Shown here: piece by piece, positions 42,684 through 51,460 of the stretch
How the letters are laid out: every line of letters starts with the position of its first letter
How positions within the stretch are numbered: position 1 is the stretch's first letter
Source of the DNA: UBA4615 sp046046245
GTDB lineage: Bacteria > Pseudomonadota > Gammaproteobacteria > Burkholderiales > Burkholderiaceae_E
Direction of reading: 5' to 3'
Assembly (NCBI GenBank): GCA_046046245.1
Contig: JBJOKE010000011.1
Span: 62,001-126,000 of the forward strand
DNA: 64,000 nucleotides
Notes under the pieces: model-generated
Told to the model about the DNA's origin: nothing
The model's database searches: none
What the model saw: the letters and a program-made list of their open reading frames with translations, nothing else
Translations under genes and position numbers: made by a program

Positions 42684-43076
42684 ATGGACACGCTCGACGG
42701 CATCTGGACTCTGATTCGAGCCGACGCGCAGGATGCGGACGGGCGTGCGCTGCGTCCGCCCTACGGCCGGCATCCGATGGGCACGATCGTGTTCTCCCGA
42801 GGTCGCATGCTGGCCGCGCTCTGCGACGGCGACGCCGAAACCGCCGATGACGGCCCTCGTGCGTACAGTTCGTACGGCGGCACCTATCGCTTCGACGGGC
42901 GCACGCTCGCCGTCGAGGTCGACATCGCGTCCGACCCGTCGCGCATCGGCGGCACCCAGACGCGGGACGTGACGCTCGACAGTGACCGCATGACGCTGCG
43001 TCCGCCGTTGCGGCCCTACGGCAAGGCCCCGGAGCAGCGCAGCCTGGTCTGGCAGCGTATCGGGAGCGCGCGGTGA
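42684..43076 (+). CDS. Lipocalin-like domain protein
   Basis: A 130-residue cytosolic protein of the short lipocalin-like type. It opens MDTLDGIWTLI, continues with HPMGTIVFSRGRMLAALCDG and YSSYGGTYRFDG, and ends LVWQRI, the typical beta-barrel pattern of this family. These small proteins often sit in catabolic operons; their ligands are mostly unknown. The GTG start of the next gene overlaps its stop, so the two are translationally coupled. No signal peptide. Confidence 0.75.
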   Translation: MDTLDGIWTLIRADAQDADGRALRPPYGRHPMGTIVFSRGRMLAALCDGDAETADDGPRAYSSYGGTYRFDGRTLAVEVDIASDPSRIGGTQTRDVTLDSDRMTLRPPLRPYGKAPEQRSLVWQRIGSAR

Positions 43077-44062
43077 ACACGGCCGATCGACCGGTGATCG
43101 GCTTCGTCGGACTCGGGACGATGGGCGCGGCGATGGTCGCGAACCTGCAGAAGTCCGGGTACCGCGTGGTCGTCAACGATGCGCGACGCGAGGCGACGGC
43201 AGGGCACGAAGCCGCCGGCGCGGTCTGGGCCGGGACCGCGCGGGAGGTGGCCTCGAGCGCCGAGGTGGTGTTCACCTGTCTGCCGACGCTCGCGTCGATC
43301 GAGCAGGTCGCACTCGGCGCAGGAGGGCTGCTGGAAGGCATCCGTCCCGGCCAGGCGTACTTCGACCTGTCGACGAGCTCGCCCGACCTCGTGCGGCGAC
43401 TCCACGAGCGGTTCGGGGAGCGGGGGGCGCACATGCTCGACGCACCCGTGAGCGGGGGCGCGGTCGGCGCGCGTCGGGCCCGCCTGGCCATCTGGGTCGG
43501 CGGCGACGAGGCGAGCTTCCTGCGCTACGAGGACGTCCTGCGCACGATGGGCGACCAGCCCGTGCACGTCGGCGCGATCGGCACCGGACTGATCACCAAG
43601 CTGGTCAACAACTGCATCGCCCAGGCGACCCAGGCGGCGATCGCGGAGGTCTTCGTGCTGGGCGTCAAGGCCGGCGCGGACCCGCTGTCGCTCTGGGAGG
43701 CGCTGCGGCAGGGTGCCGCCGGCCGGCGGCGCACGCTGGACGGACTGATCGATCAGTTCCTGCCGGGCAGGTACGAACCGGTCCAGTCGGCGCTGCACAT
43801 CGTGCACAAGGACGTGATGTCGGCGACCGAACTGGGTCGCGAACTCGGCGTGCCCCTGCGCATCGCCAATCTCGCGCTGGCCGACATCCAGGAGGCCATG
43901 CAGCGCGGCTGGGCGGAGCATGACAGCCGGACCGTGATGCGCCTGCCGCAGGAGCGGGCGGGCGTCCGGATCGAAGCCGATCCCGCCGCCATCGAGCGGG
44001 TCCTCGATCGGGACCCGGTCGCGCCCTCGGACTCCAAGCGGGGCGCGGGTTCCTCGCCATGA
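43073..44062 (+). CDS. 3-hydroxyisobutyrate dehydrogenase-family oxidoreductase
   Basis: A 329-residue beta-hydroxyacid dehydrogenase. The Rossmann motif is IGFVGLGTMGAAMVANL, the substrate signature is DAPVSGGAVGARRARL, and the catalytic Lys is in GTGLITKLVNN. The family oxidises 3-hydroxyisobutyrate, tartronate semialdehyde and similar beta-hydroxyacids. It is coupled to the lipocalin-like gene by a GTGA overlap and followed by a Bug receptor. In this island it may handle a hydroxylated precursor of the diacid. The C-terminal tail (about 290-329) is charged and probably flexible. Confidence 0.92.
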   Translation: MNTADRPVIGFVGLGTMGAAMVANLQKSGYRVVVNDARREATAGHEAAGAVWAGTAREVASSAEVVFTCLPTLASIEQVALGAGGLLEGIRPGQAYFDLSTSSPDLVRRLHERFGERGAHMLDAPVSGGAVGARRARLAIWVGGDEASFLRYEDVLRTMGDQPVHVGAIGTGLITKLVNNCIAQATQAAIAEVFVLGVKAGADPLSLWEALRQGAAGRRRTLDGLIDQFLPGRYEPVQSALHIVHKDVMSATELGRELGVPLRIANLALADIQEAMQRGWAEHDSRTVMRLPQERAGVRIEADPAAIERVLDRDPVAPSDSKRGAGSSP

Positions 44063-44133
44063 CGGACCTTCGCGACTTCGCCGCGACGGCTCCCGCAGTC
44101 GAACGCCGTCGGAACAGCACCCCGGAGACGACC

Positions 44134-45120
44134 ATGACGCCGACATTCCAGCCCTTCGACCGACGCCGCCTCCTCAAGGGGACGCTCGCCGCAGCACTGC
44201 TGACGACCGGCCGGCACGCTGCAGCGCAGGGCTATCCGAGCCGGACCGTGACGATGATCGTGCCGAGCAACGCGGGGGCCTCGTCCGATCGCATGGCGCG
44301 CTTCGTCGCGCAGCGGCTGACGCAGCAGACGGGCGCCGCGAGCGTGGTCGAGAACAAGCCCGGCGCGAACGGCATCATCGGCGTGCAGGGCGTGCTGAAC
44401 GCACCGGCCGACGGGCACACGGTGCTCGTGACCACGATCTCGCCGGTGATCTTCAACAGGTACCTGTACAAGACCCTGCCCTACGACCCGCAGAAGGACC
44501 TGCAGGCCGTGGCGATCTACGCGCAGAGCGCGATGCTGCTCGGGGCCACGCCGAAGCTGCCCGCGCGCGATCTGCCCGCGCTGGTCGACTTCGCCCGAGC
44601 GAATCCCGGCAGGCTGAACTTCGGCTTCGCGACATCGACCCAGCAGCTGTCGGGCGAGATGATGCAGCTCAAGAGCGGCGCGAAGATGACCTTCGTCCCG
44701 TACCGGACCAACGCGGCGATGCTGACCGCCCTCGTCTCCGGCGAGATCGATCTCGCCATCAGCGATCCGGCCGGCTTCCTGCCGATGATCCAGGCCAACC
44801 AGATCCGCGTCCTCGCCACGACCGCGCCGAGGCGGCTGCCGAACTACCGCGCGGTACCGACCTTCGCCGAGCACAAGGTGGACTTCGTGCTGGAGACCTG
44901 GAACGGCATCTTCATGAAGCGCGGCACGTCGCCCGAGGTGCTCGCCCTGCTGTCGAAGACGCTGCGCGAGACGCTGCAGACGCCCGAGGTCAGGACCTAT
45001 CTCGAGGCCAACTCGTACGACGACTACGTGGTCACCGGCGACGATGCCACGAAGCGGGTCGACCTCGATCTGGCCACGTGGAAGGCGCTGACGGCAGAGG
45101 CCGGCGTCGTGCCCCAGTAG
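44134..45120 (+). CDS. Bug-family periplasmic solute receptor
   Basis: A 328-residue exported receptor. The signal has a twin-Arg look (FDRRRLLKGTLAAALLTTG, cleaved near AAAQG). Bug signatures are SRTVTMIVPSNAGASSDRMAR, where the usual PPGG is replaced by SNAGG-like SNAGA, and ENKPGANGIIGVQGVL. The ATG at 44134 follows a GGAGACGACC ribosome site; an in-frame ATG at 44059 would add a non-signal extension and is rejected. Probably brings the island's substrate to an importer or sensor encoded elsewhere. Confidence 0.92.
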   Translation: MTPTFQPFDRRRLLKGTLAAALLTTGRHAAAQGYPSRTVTMIVPSNAGASSDRMARFVAQRLTQQTGAASVVENKPGANGIIGVQGVLNAPADGHTVLVTTISPVIFNRYLYKTLPYDPQKDLQAVAIYAQSAMLLGATPKLPARDLPALVDFARANPGRLNFGFATSTQQLSGEMMQLKSGAKMTFVPYRTNAAMLTALVSGEIDLAISDPAGFLPMIQANQIRVLATTAPRRLPNYRAVPTFAEHKVDFVLETWNGIFMKRGTSPEVLALLSKTLRETLQTPEVRTYLEANSYDDYVVTGDDATKRVDLDLATWKALTAEAGVVPQ

Positions 45121-45187
45121 ATCGGACGCGGTGGCCACGGCCCACGGCGACAGTCCTTCAGACCCCCCGGACGGAGACCTCTCGGAC

Positions 45188-46171
45188 ATGGACAGCACCG
45201 GCATCGTCGATCCCGGGATCCCGGTCATCGACAGCCACCACCACCTGTGGGACCGGAGCCATCAGCGCTACCTGATGGAGGCATTCTCGGCCGATGCGGG
45301 CAGCGGCCACCGCGTCGTGGGCAGCATCTTCGCCGAGTGCCACGAGGCCTATCTCGTCGACGGTCCGCCGGAGATGCGTCCGGTCGGCGAGGCGCGTTTC
45401 GTGGCGGCCGAGGCCCGTCGATTCCGCGCGTCGCGCGGCGGCGCCTCGCCCTGGCTCGACGCGTTCATCGGCGCGGCCGACCTGCGGCTCGGCGACGAGG
45501 TCGATCGCGTGCTCGACGCGCTCGATGCAGCGAGCGAGGGCCTGTTCCGCGGCATCCGCGGCGCCGTCTACTGGGACGAGGATCCGTCGCTGAACCTGGG
45601 GCTGCGTCCGTACTCGCCGAAGGGCCTGCTGCTCGACCCGACGTTCCGCGCGGGCTTCGCGCGCCTGGCGCGGCGCGGCCTGGTCTACGACGCCTGGCAG
45701 TACGAACCGCAGTTGCCCGAACTGTGCAGTCTCGCCGACGCCTTCCCCTCGGCGACGATCGTCGTCAACCATTGCGGCGGCCCGCTCGGCGTCAACGCCT
45801 ACGCCGGACCGGATCGGTTCGAACGGTGGCGCCGGGCGATCGGCGAGGTCGCGCGTCGCGACAACGTCCTGCTGAAGCTCAGCGGGCTGTCTGCCAAGCG
45901 CATCGGATTCGGTTTCGAGCATCGCCCGTCGCGGCCTTCGCTCGAGGAGCTCGTCCGCCACTGGTCGCCGTACGTCCAGGCGTGCGTCGAGGCCTTCGGC
46001 CCGTCGCGCTGCATGTGGGGCAGCAACTTCCCCGTCGACGCCGTCGTGGCTGACTACCGCACGCTGCTCAATGCCTACAAGGCGTGCCTGTCGGGATGCT
46101 CGACCGACGAGAAGACCGCGATCCTTTCCGGGAACGCCGCACGCGTCTATCGCGTGGACGTCCCGTCCTGA
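45188..46171 (+). CDS. Amidohydrolase_2-family TIM-barrel hydrolase
   Basis: A 327-residue metal-dependent hydrolase or decarboxylase. It begins IVDPGIPVIDSHHHLWDRS, with the D-x-H-x-H metal ligands. VVNHCGGPLGV and the Asp-containing MWGSNFPVDAV near the end complete the family pattern. Relatives include lactonases (2-pyrone-4,6-dicarboxylate or sugar lactones) and decarboxylases. The ATG at 45188 follows GGAGA; an in-frame GTG at 45131 lacks a ribosome site. Between a Bug receptor and an Ldh-like gene it may open a lactone form of the transported acid. Confidence 0.88.
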   Translation: MDSTGIVDPGIPVIDSHHHLWDRSHQRYLMEAFSADAGSGHRVVGSIFAECHEAYLVDGPPEMRPVGEARFVAAEARRFRASRGGASPWLDAFIGAADLRLGDEVDRVLDALDAASEGLFRGIRGAVYWDEDPSLNLGLRPYSPKGLLLDPTFRAGFARLARRGLVYDAWQYEPQLPELCSLADAFPSATIVVNHCGGPLGVNAYAGPDRFERWRRAIGEVARRDNVLLKLSGLSAKRIGFGFEHRPSRPSLEELVRHWSPYVQACVEAFGPSRCMWGSNFPVDAVVADYRTLLNAYKACLSGCSTDEKTAILSGNAARVYRVDVPS

Positions 46172-46195
46172 TCCATCTCGGCAAGGGGAACCCCG

Positions 46196-47191
46196 ATGAA
46201 GATGAAGCTCGAGGACGCGCGCACCCTGGCCATCCGCGCGCTCCGTGGCCTGAAGTTCAGCCAGGCGGATGCGGAGATCACCGCCGATCACCTGATCGAC
46301 GCGGCGACCCGCGGCGTGACGTTCGGCAGTCTCGCGAGAATCCTCGCGATCGGCGAGCGGATCGAGGAGGAAGGCGACAGGCGACAGCCGATCGCCATCG
46401 TCCGGGAGACGCCCAGTACGGCGGTGATGGACGGGGGCGACAACGTGGGCTACGTGGTCGCGCACCACGCGACCACGCTCGCCATCCAGAAGGCGAAGAC
46501 CCAGGGCATCGGCATCGTCGCCGCGAACAACACCTACTACTCGGGCCTGTTCTCCTACTACATGGAGATGGCCACCCGGGAGGGGCTGATCGCCTTCGCC
46601 ATCGGCAACTGCTCGGCGATGGTCGCGCCGGTGGGCGCCGCCGAAGCACGCCTCGGCACCAACCCGATCGCCTTCGGATTCCCGTCGGAGGGTGATCCGG
46701 TCATCTGGGACATCGGGACCGCGGCGATGATGCACGGCGACGTCGTGCTGCATCGACGCATCGGCAAGGCGCTGCCCGAGGGCGTCGCCATCGATGCGAA
46801 CGGCCTGCCGACCCGTGATCCGGTCGAGGCCCTGGCGGGCGCGATCAGGACGTGGGGCGGACACCGCGGCTCGGGCCTGTCCGTCTCGATCCAGATGCTC
46901 GCGATCCTGTGCGGCGGACCGGTCCTGCCGGTCGGGCTGAAGGAATTCGGCTACCTGGTCGTCGTCGTCGATCCGGCGCTGTTCCTGCCCGGCGGCGAGT
47001 ATCGGAGCCGCGTCTCGGAACTGGCCGAGGTGATCCGGAGCGCGCGACCGGCCGATCCGGACCAGCCCGTGCGGATGCCGTTCGAACGGTCCGCACAGAC
47101 CAGACGGCGCGCGCGCGAGGAGGACCTCATCGAGGTGCCCGACGCCGTGCACGCCGGGCTGCTGGAAGTGGCGAAACGCGCGATGGCCTGA
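46196..47191 (+). CDS. Ldh-family (malate/sulfolactate-type) oxidoreductase lacking the usual His motifs
   Basis: A 331-residue protein of the LDH2/MDH2 oxidoreductase family. Overall layout fits: DHLIDAATRG at the N-terminus, TGIGIVAANN-like QGIGIVAANN, then GTNPIAFGFPS and LKEFGYLVVVVDP. The two motifs that normally supply catalytic and substrate His are changed: SHG is TFG (VTFGSLARI) and NSxHFG is NNTYYSG. The 24-base spacing from the amidohydrolase and its AAGGGGAAC ribosome site place it firmly in the operon. It may have altered chemistry or a non-redox role. Confidence 0.87.
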   Translation: MKMKLEDARTLAIRALRGLKFSQADAEITADHLIDAATRGVTFGSLARILAIGERIEEEGDRRQPIAIVRETPSTAVMDGGDNVGYVVAHHATTLAIQKAKTQGIGIVAANNTYYSGLFSYYMEMATREGLIAFAIGNCSAMVAPVGAAEARLGTNPIAFGFPSEGDPVIWDIGTAAMMHGDVVLHRRIGKALPEGVAIDANGLPTRDPVEALAGAIRTWGGHRGSGLSVSIQMLAILCGGPVLPVGLKEFGYLVVVVDPALFLPGGEYRSRVSELAEVIRSARPADPDQPVRMPFERSAQTRRRAREEDLIEVPDAVHAGLLEVAKRAMA

Positions 47192-47261
47192 CCCCCCCAA
47201 CACGATCGGCGACGGCGCCTCGTCAGCGATGGCGGCCCGAGCACCACCCAGGAGACCTCCC

Positions 47262-48296
47262 GTGAATCATTCCGTCAATCCGACGCGACCGATCCGCCCG
47301 CTGCGCGAAGGCGCGCCCGAGACCGTCCGTTCACGACGCTCGGTGCTCGGATGGCTCGCCATCGCACCGCTCGCCTCCGTCGCCCGTGCGCAGCCGGCGG
47401 CGTCCGTATGGGTGCCCGAGAAGCCCGTCAAGCTCATCGTGCCCTTCCCGCCCGGCGGTGCCACCGACCTGGTTTCCCGCCTGCTGTCCGAGCGCGTGCG
47501 CCCGCACCTCGGCCAGCCGCTCGTGGTCGAGAACCGCGGAGGCGCGAACGGCATCATCGCCGCACGAGCGGCCGGCACCGCAGCGCCGGACGGCTACACC
47601 TTGTTCCTCGGCGCGATCGGCACGCAGGCGATCAACCGGATCATCTACCCGCAGGCCTTCAACCCGGACGAGTTCGTCCCGATCGCGGCGGTCAACACGG
47701 TGCCGACCGTCTTCGCGGTCGCGAAGGACGGCCGCGCGCAGTCGCTTGACGACGTCATCAAGCTCGGCAGGAGCGGGCAAGGCAACTACGGGCATTGGGC
47801 GATCGCCAGCGTGCCCCACCTGGCCGGCGAGCTGTTCAAGAAGCAGGCCGGCATCCCCAGGCTCGAAGGCATTCCCTTCCAGGGGGCCGCGCAGTGCATG
47901 CAGGCCCTGATCGGCGGGCAGATCGACATCGCGAACTTCCCGCTGTCGCTGGCGCGCACCTTCAGCGAGCGGGTCAGGATCCTCGGGCTCGCGTCGAAGG
48001 AGCGCCTCCCGAGCGCCCCCGAGATCCCGACGATGGCCGAGCTCGGCTATCCGGTCGACGTCGAGGCCTGGTACGGCGTCTTCGCGCCGCCGGGAACGCC
48101 GAGACCGATCGTCGACGCGCTGACCACGGCGATCAACGCGACGATCGGCGATCCCGAATTCAGCAAGCGGCTGCGCGACGCGAGCATGAAGCCGCAGAGC
48201 TTCCCGAGTGCCGAGGCCTACAGCGCCTGGATCAAGGGGGAGAGCACGCGCTGGGCCGCCGTCCTGAAGGAACTCGGCGTGGGGCCGCAACCGTAG
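47262..48296 (+). CDS. Bug-family periplasmic solute receptor
   Basis: A 344-residue exported receptor and the last gene of the island. A long n-region (about 25 residues) precedes the hydrophobic export signal SVLGWLAIAPLASVARAQPA, with SRR before it. Bug signatures are VKLIVPFPPGGATDLVSRLL and LVVENRGGANGIIAARAAG. The GTG at 47262 is set by GGAGACCTCC. It is the second Bug gene in the same operon, so two ligands or two sensing steps are likely. No membrane partner genes follow; a hairpin ends the unit. Confidence 0.92.
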   Translation: MNHSVNPTRPIRPLREGAPETVRSRRSVLGWLAIAPLASVARAQPAASVWVPEKPVKLIVPFPPGGATDLVSRLLSERVRPHLGQPLVVENRGGANGIIAARAAGTAAPDGYTLFLGAIGTQAINRIIYPQAFNPDEFVPIAAVNTVPTVFAVAKDGRAQSLDDVIKLGRSGQGNYGHWAIASVPHLAGELFKKQAGIPRLEGIPFQGAAQCMQALIGGQIDIANFPLSLARTFSERVRILGLASKERLPSAPEIPTMAELGYPVDVEAWYGVFAPPGTPRPIVDALTTAINATIGDPEFSKRLRDASMKPQSFPSAEAYSAWIKGESTRWAAVLKELGVGPQP

Positions 48297-48298
48297 TC

Positions 48299-48330
48299 GG
48301 CGACCTGCCCCGGTCCTCGGGCCGGTCGCC
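48299..48330. terminator. Hairpin between convergent Bug and ankyrin genes
   Basis: Arms GGCGACC-T-GCCC and GGGC-C-GGTCGCC form an 11-pair stem with one mismatch and an 8-base loop. It stands just after the Bug stop and before the convergent ankyrin stop. No T-tract is present. Confidence 0.5.
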
Positions 48331-48359
48331 TCCGGAACGCGCCGGCTCCGTCGTCGCGG

Positions 48360-49085
48360 TCACTTCGCCGGTGCGCCGTACTTCCGTCGGAACGCGTCGG
48401 CCTGCTGCGCCAGCCAGGCCGACAGCTCGGGATTCCCTGTCGCCTTCGCGTACGTCGCCGCATCCAGTCCCGACTGGTTCCGCGGCGTCGGGTCGGCGCC
48501 TTCGTCGACCAGCAGCCGCACGGTCGTCGTCTGGCCCTGGCGCGCGGCCATCATCAGCGGCGTGGTGCCGTTCGGCGACTCGGCGTCGATGTATGCGTGG
48601 CGGTCCAGCAGGAACCGGACGATGTCGGCATGGCCGTTGGCCGCAGCGAAATGCAGCGGCGTCCAGCCCGGCTTGTTCACCTCGGCCTTGCGGTCGACCA
48701 GGAACCGCACGAGATCGGCCTGGCCGTGCAGGGCCGCGTACATCAATGCGTTCGAGCCGTCGCTGTTGGTCGCGTCGAGCCGTGTGCCGCGCAGCTCGGC
48801 CAGTGCCCGGCCGGCCGACCATGACTGGGCGCGCATCGCCAGCACGATCGGTGGCTCCCCGTGCTCGTCCGGTGCGTTCGCATCGGCGCCGCGCAGCAGC
48901 GCGGTTCGGAGCGCGTGGGGATCGTCCCGCCGGATCGCCCGGAACAGGTCGTCGCGCGCCGCGCCGGCGGCCCCCTGGGCCGAGGCGCGGATCGGCACGC
49001 CAGCGAGCGACGCGGCGGCGAGGGCGCCGAGCACGGCCCGGCGCCGCGTCCCCGACCGACCTGCAGTCCTGTCAAAGGACTTCAA
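48360..49085 (-). CDS. Exported ankyrin-repeat protein
   Basis: A 241-residue protein. A signal sequence with twin Arg (TRRRAVLGALAAASLAGVP) ends near RASA. The rest is ankyrin repeats: DDPHALRTALLRGADANAPD, SNALMYAALHGQADLVRFLV, WTPLHFAAANGHADIVRFLL and TTPLMMAARQGQTTTVRLLV are four clear units. The start is taken as TTG at 49085, preceded by GGAGAG eight bases upstream, giving a 14-base overlap with tatD. This tatD-ankyrin order is common in Burkholderiales. Function is unknown; a periplasmic protein-binding role is likely. Confidence 0.82.
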   Translation of the reverse strand: MKSFDRTAGRSGTRRRAVLGALAAASLAGVPIRASAQGAAGAARDDLFRAIRRDDPHALRTALLRGADANAPDEHGEPPIVLAMRAQSWSAGRALAELRGTRLDATNSDGSNALMYAALHGQADLVRFLVDRKAEVNKPGWTPLHFAAANGHADIVRFLLDRHAYIDAESPNGTTPLMMAARQGQTTTVRLLVDEGADPTPRNQSGLDAATYAKATGNPELSAWLAQQADAFRRKYGAPAK

Positions 49086-49869
49086 CAGAGCTCTCCAACT
49101 GATTGAAGCATCGATTGAAATTGCGTGTGGTCGCCGCTGCGAACTCGTCGACGGACAGGCCCCGCAGCGCAGCCAGGAATTCGCCGACATGCCGGACCCA
49201 GCCGGGCTCGTTCGTCCTGCCGCGATGAGGCACGGGTGCCAGGTATGGCGAGTCGGTCTCGATCAGCAGGCGGTCGAGCGGTACACGCCGTGCCACCTCG
49301 CGCAGCGCCTCGGCATTGCGGAAGGTCACGATCCCCGAGAGCGAGATGTAGAAGCCCAGGTCCAGCGCGGCGCGCGCCACCTCCCAGGTCTCGGTGAAGC
49401 AGTGCATGACGCCGCCGGGGCCGGCGGCGCCCTCCTCCCGCAGGATCGACAGGGTGTCTTCGGAGGCGGCGCGCGTGTGGACGATCAGCGGCTTGCCCGT
49501 CGCCCGAGCGGCCCGGACATGGACTCGGAAGCGCTCGCGCTGCCAGCCGCAGAGGGCCTGGGGGTCGCCTTCGGTCCGGTAGTAGTCGAGCCCGGTCTCG
49601 CCGATCGCGATGACCTTCGGATGCGCCGCGAGCGACACGAGCGTCGCGACATCGGGCTCGCGCGCGTCCGCATGGTCGGGGTGGACACCCACCGATGCGT
49701 ACAGCCCGGGATGCGCCTCGGCGAGCGCGATCACCCGCGGCCAGTCCTCCAGCGTGACCGACACGCAGAGCGCCCGCTCGACACGGTTCTCCCGCATCCG
49801 TTCGAGCACCTGCGGCAGGCGCCCGGCAAGCTCGGGGAAGTCGAGGTGGCAATGGGAGTCGACGAACAT
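49072..49869 (-). CDS. tatD: TatD-family metal-dependent hydrolase
   Basis: A 265-residue TIM-barrel deoxyribonuclease-type hydrolase. All family motifs are present: FVDSHCHLDFPEL, GVHPDHAD, GETGLDYYR, LIVHTRAA, HCFTETWEVA and ETDSPYLAP. TatD enzymes are 3'-5' exonucleases linked to DNA repair; other activities have been reported. It closes the mltG-tmk-holB-pilZ-tatD run, 91 bases after pilZ, and overlaps the ankyrin gene. Despite the name it is not part of the Tat export machinery. Confidence 0.95.
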   Translation of the reverse strand: MFVDSHCHLDFPELAGRLPQVLERMRENRVERALCVSVTLEDWPRVIALAEAHPGLYASVGVHPDHADAREPDVATLVSLAAHPKVIAIGETGLDYYRTEGDPQALCGWQRERFRVHVRAARATGKPLIVHTRAASEDTLSILREEGAAGPGGVMHCFTETWEVARAALDLGFYISLSGIVTFRNAEALREVARRVPLDRLLIETDSPYLAPVPHRGRTNEPGWVRHVGEFLAALRGLSVDEFAAATTRNFNRCFNQLESSVEVL

Positions 49870-49960
49870 CGGGGCTCGGGCGGAACGACCGGAGGGCGGG
49901 TCGTCCGCATTCTACCGATGCCGGTGCGGCCGGCCGCCGCGCGGACCGCGCCGCGTGCGG

Positions 49961-50341
49961 TCAGATCGTGTGGGTCGGACGCGACGAGCGCAGCGCCGCG
50001 CCGATCAGTTCCTCGATCTTCGTGCGCACCTGCGTACCCGCATCGTTGCGGGCGAACTGGATGCCCAGCCCCTGCTGCCGGCCGGTGCTGCCCGGCGGCG
50101 TGATCCAGACGACCTTGCCCGGCACGGCGAACTTCGTCGAGTCCTCGAGCAGCGTCAGGATCAGGTAGAGGTCGTCGCCGATCTGGGCCGGGCGGGTGGT
50201 CGGCACGAAGATCCCGCCGCCCTGCAGGAAGGGCATGTAGGCGGCGTAGAGCGCGGCCTTCTCGCGGATGGCCAGCGAGATGACGCTCGGACGGGCGCCC
50301 GCCGCGCCTGCTGGTGCCCGGGCCTCGGAAATCTCGCTCAT
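49961..50341 (-). CDS. pilZ: PilZ-domain protein (type IV pilus PilZ type)
   Basis: A 126-residue cytosolic PilZ-fold protein. The barrel is seen as LYAAYMPFLQGGGIFVPTTRPAQIGDDLYLILTLL and VPGKVVWITPPG, then GIQFA. The RxxxR and D/NxSxxG c-di-GMP motifs are absent (GGGIFV stands in their place), as in the founding PilZ of type IV pilus assembly. Pseudomonas and many beta-proteobacteria place pilZ after holB, as here. It is expected to act with the PilB ATPase in pilus biogenesis. Confidence 0.9.
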   Translation of the reverse strand: MSEISEARAPAGAAGARPSVISLAIREKAALYAAYMPFLQGGGIFVPTTRPAQIGDDLYLILTLLEDSTKFAVPGKVVWITPPGSTGRQQGLGIQFARNDAGTQVRTKIEELIGAALRSSRPTHTI

Positions 50342-50377
50342 CGTGTCGGTTCCTTGCGGTCGGGCCGTCCGGCCGCG

Positions 50378-51385
50378 TCAGCGCCCCGTTCCCGGGGCCG
50401 ACGGGCCGAATGCGCCCAGGTAGCACTCGATCGACGCCTCGCAGAACAGCCGCGGATTCAGCGGGTGTTCCACGTGACGGTACTGCGTCGCCAGCCCCCT
50501 GCCCGCCTCCGCCAGCGAGGCCGGATCGGTCCGGTCGGCCAGCTCGGCGAGCCGGCGGGCGAGGCCGGGAAAATATCTCGGCTCCGCCCCGCTCCGGCAC
50601 CGTGCGATGTCCATCAGCCACCGCTGCAGGAGCGGCAGCCACTGACGGGCGTCCGCCCGCTGCAGGGCATCGGCCGCCGTCTCCGGAGGAGTCTCGGGCA
50701 GGCTCGCGATCGCTTCCAGCATCGCCCGATGGGCGGCCGCCCGCCCGGGCTCTGCGAAGGTGGCTGCATGCAACGGGGCGCCCCCTGCCATGCCGAGCCA
50801 GGTCGCCGCGTCCTGGGGCGTGGCGCCGGTCTCGCCCTGCACCCAGGCGCTCGCCACGTCCATCGGCGGCGCCTCGAGCACGCGGACCTGGCAGCGCGAG
50901 CGGATCGTGGCTGCGATCGCGTCCGGGCGACCGGTGACCAGCACGAAGACGAGGCCCTCGCCGGGCTCCTCGAGCGTCTTCAGCAGGGCATTCGACGATT
51001 CGGTGTTCATCGCGTCGGCCGGGTCGATCAGCACGACCCGCCGGCCGCCCCGATGTCCGCCGACGACCAGGAAGTCGGAGAGCCCCCGCACCTGCCCGAT
51101 CCGGATCTCGCGGGCCTGCTTGCCCTCGCCGTCGATTTCGCGGGTGAGCCGGCGCAGGTCCGGGTGGGTGCCCGCCGCCGTCCACGCGCAGGCACCGCAG
51201 CGCCCGCAGGCACGACCGTCGGTGGCCGGCGATTCGCACAGCAGCGCGGCCGCGAGCGCGTCGGCGTAGCGGCTCTTGCCGACACCCGGTGTCCCGATCA
51301 GCAACAGCGCGTGCGGCAGGCGCTCGAGCGCCGAGAGCTCGCGGCGCAGCACCTCGGTATGCCAGGGAAGTTCCTGTTCGATCAT
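50378..51385 (-). CDS. holB: DNA polymerase III subunit delta'
   Basis: A 335-residue clamp-loader subunit. The N-terminal AAA+ domain has a P-loop GTPGVGKSRYA. A zinc cluster of four Cys is formed around CESPATDGRACGRCGACAW, as in delta'. DPADAMNTESSNALLKTLEEP is the SRC/Walker B-sensor region typical of DnaX/HolB. It loads the sliding clamp with delta and the tau/gamma subunits. It follows tmk by 75 bases and precedes pilZ by 36, part of the conserved block. Confidence 0.95.
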   Translation of the reverse strand: MIEQELPWHTEVLRRELSALERLPHALLLIGTPGVGKSRYADALAAALLCESPATDGRACGRCGACAWTAAGTHPDLRRLTREIDGEGKQAREIRIGQVRGLSDFLVVGGHRGGRRVVLIDPADAMNTESSNALLKTLEEPGEGLVFVLVTGRPDAIAATIRSRCQVRVLEAPPMDVASAWVQGETGATPQDAATWLGMAGGAPLHAATFAEPGRAAAHRAMLEAIASLPETPPETAADALQRADARQWLPLLQRWLMDIARCRSGAEPRYFPGLARRLAELADRTDPASLAEAGRGLATQYRHVEHPLNPRLFCEASIECYLGAFGPSAPGTGR

Positions 51386-51460
51386 GGATTGGGCTCGGAA
51401 TCGTGAGAGGGTTTCGAGGACAGGGCGAATGAATCGTCGGGCGACCGGATTCTCGATGAA

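Noticed and set aside
44059..44133. Upstream ATG for the Bug gene at 44134
   Set aside because: It would bury the export signal behind 25 residues and overlap the dehydrogenase gene's end; 44134 has a good ribosome site.
49086..49190. Longer N-terminus of the ankyrin protein
   Set aside because: The extension would lie wholly inside tatD, lacks a signal sequence at its front and has no ribosome site. TTG at 49085 has GGAGAG eight bases upstream.
49961..50341. c-di-GMP receptor
   Set aside because: The RxxxR and D/NxSxxG motifs are absent. The gene context is that of the pilus-type PilZ, which does not bind c-di-GMP in the classical way.
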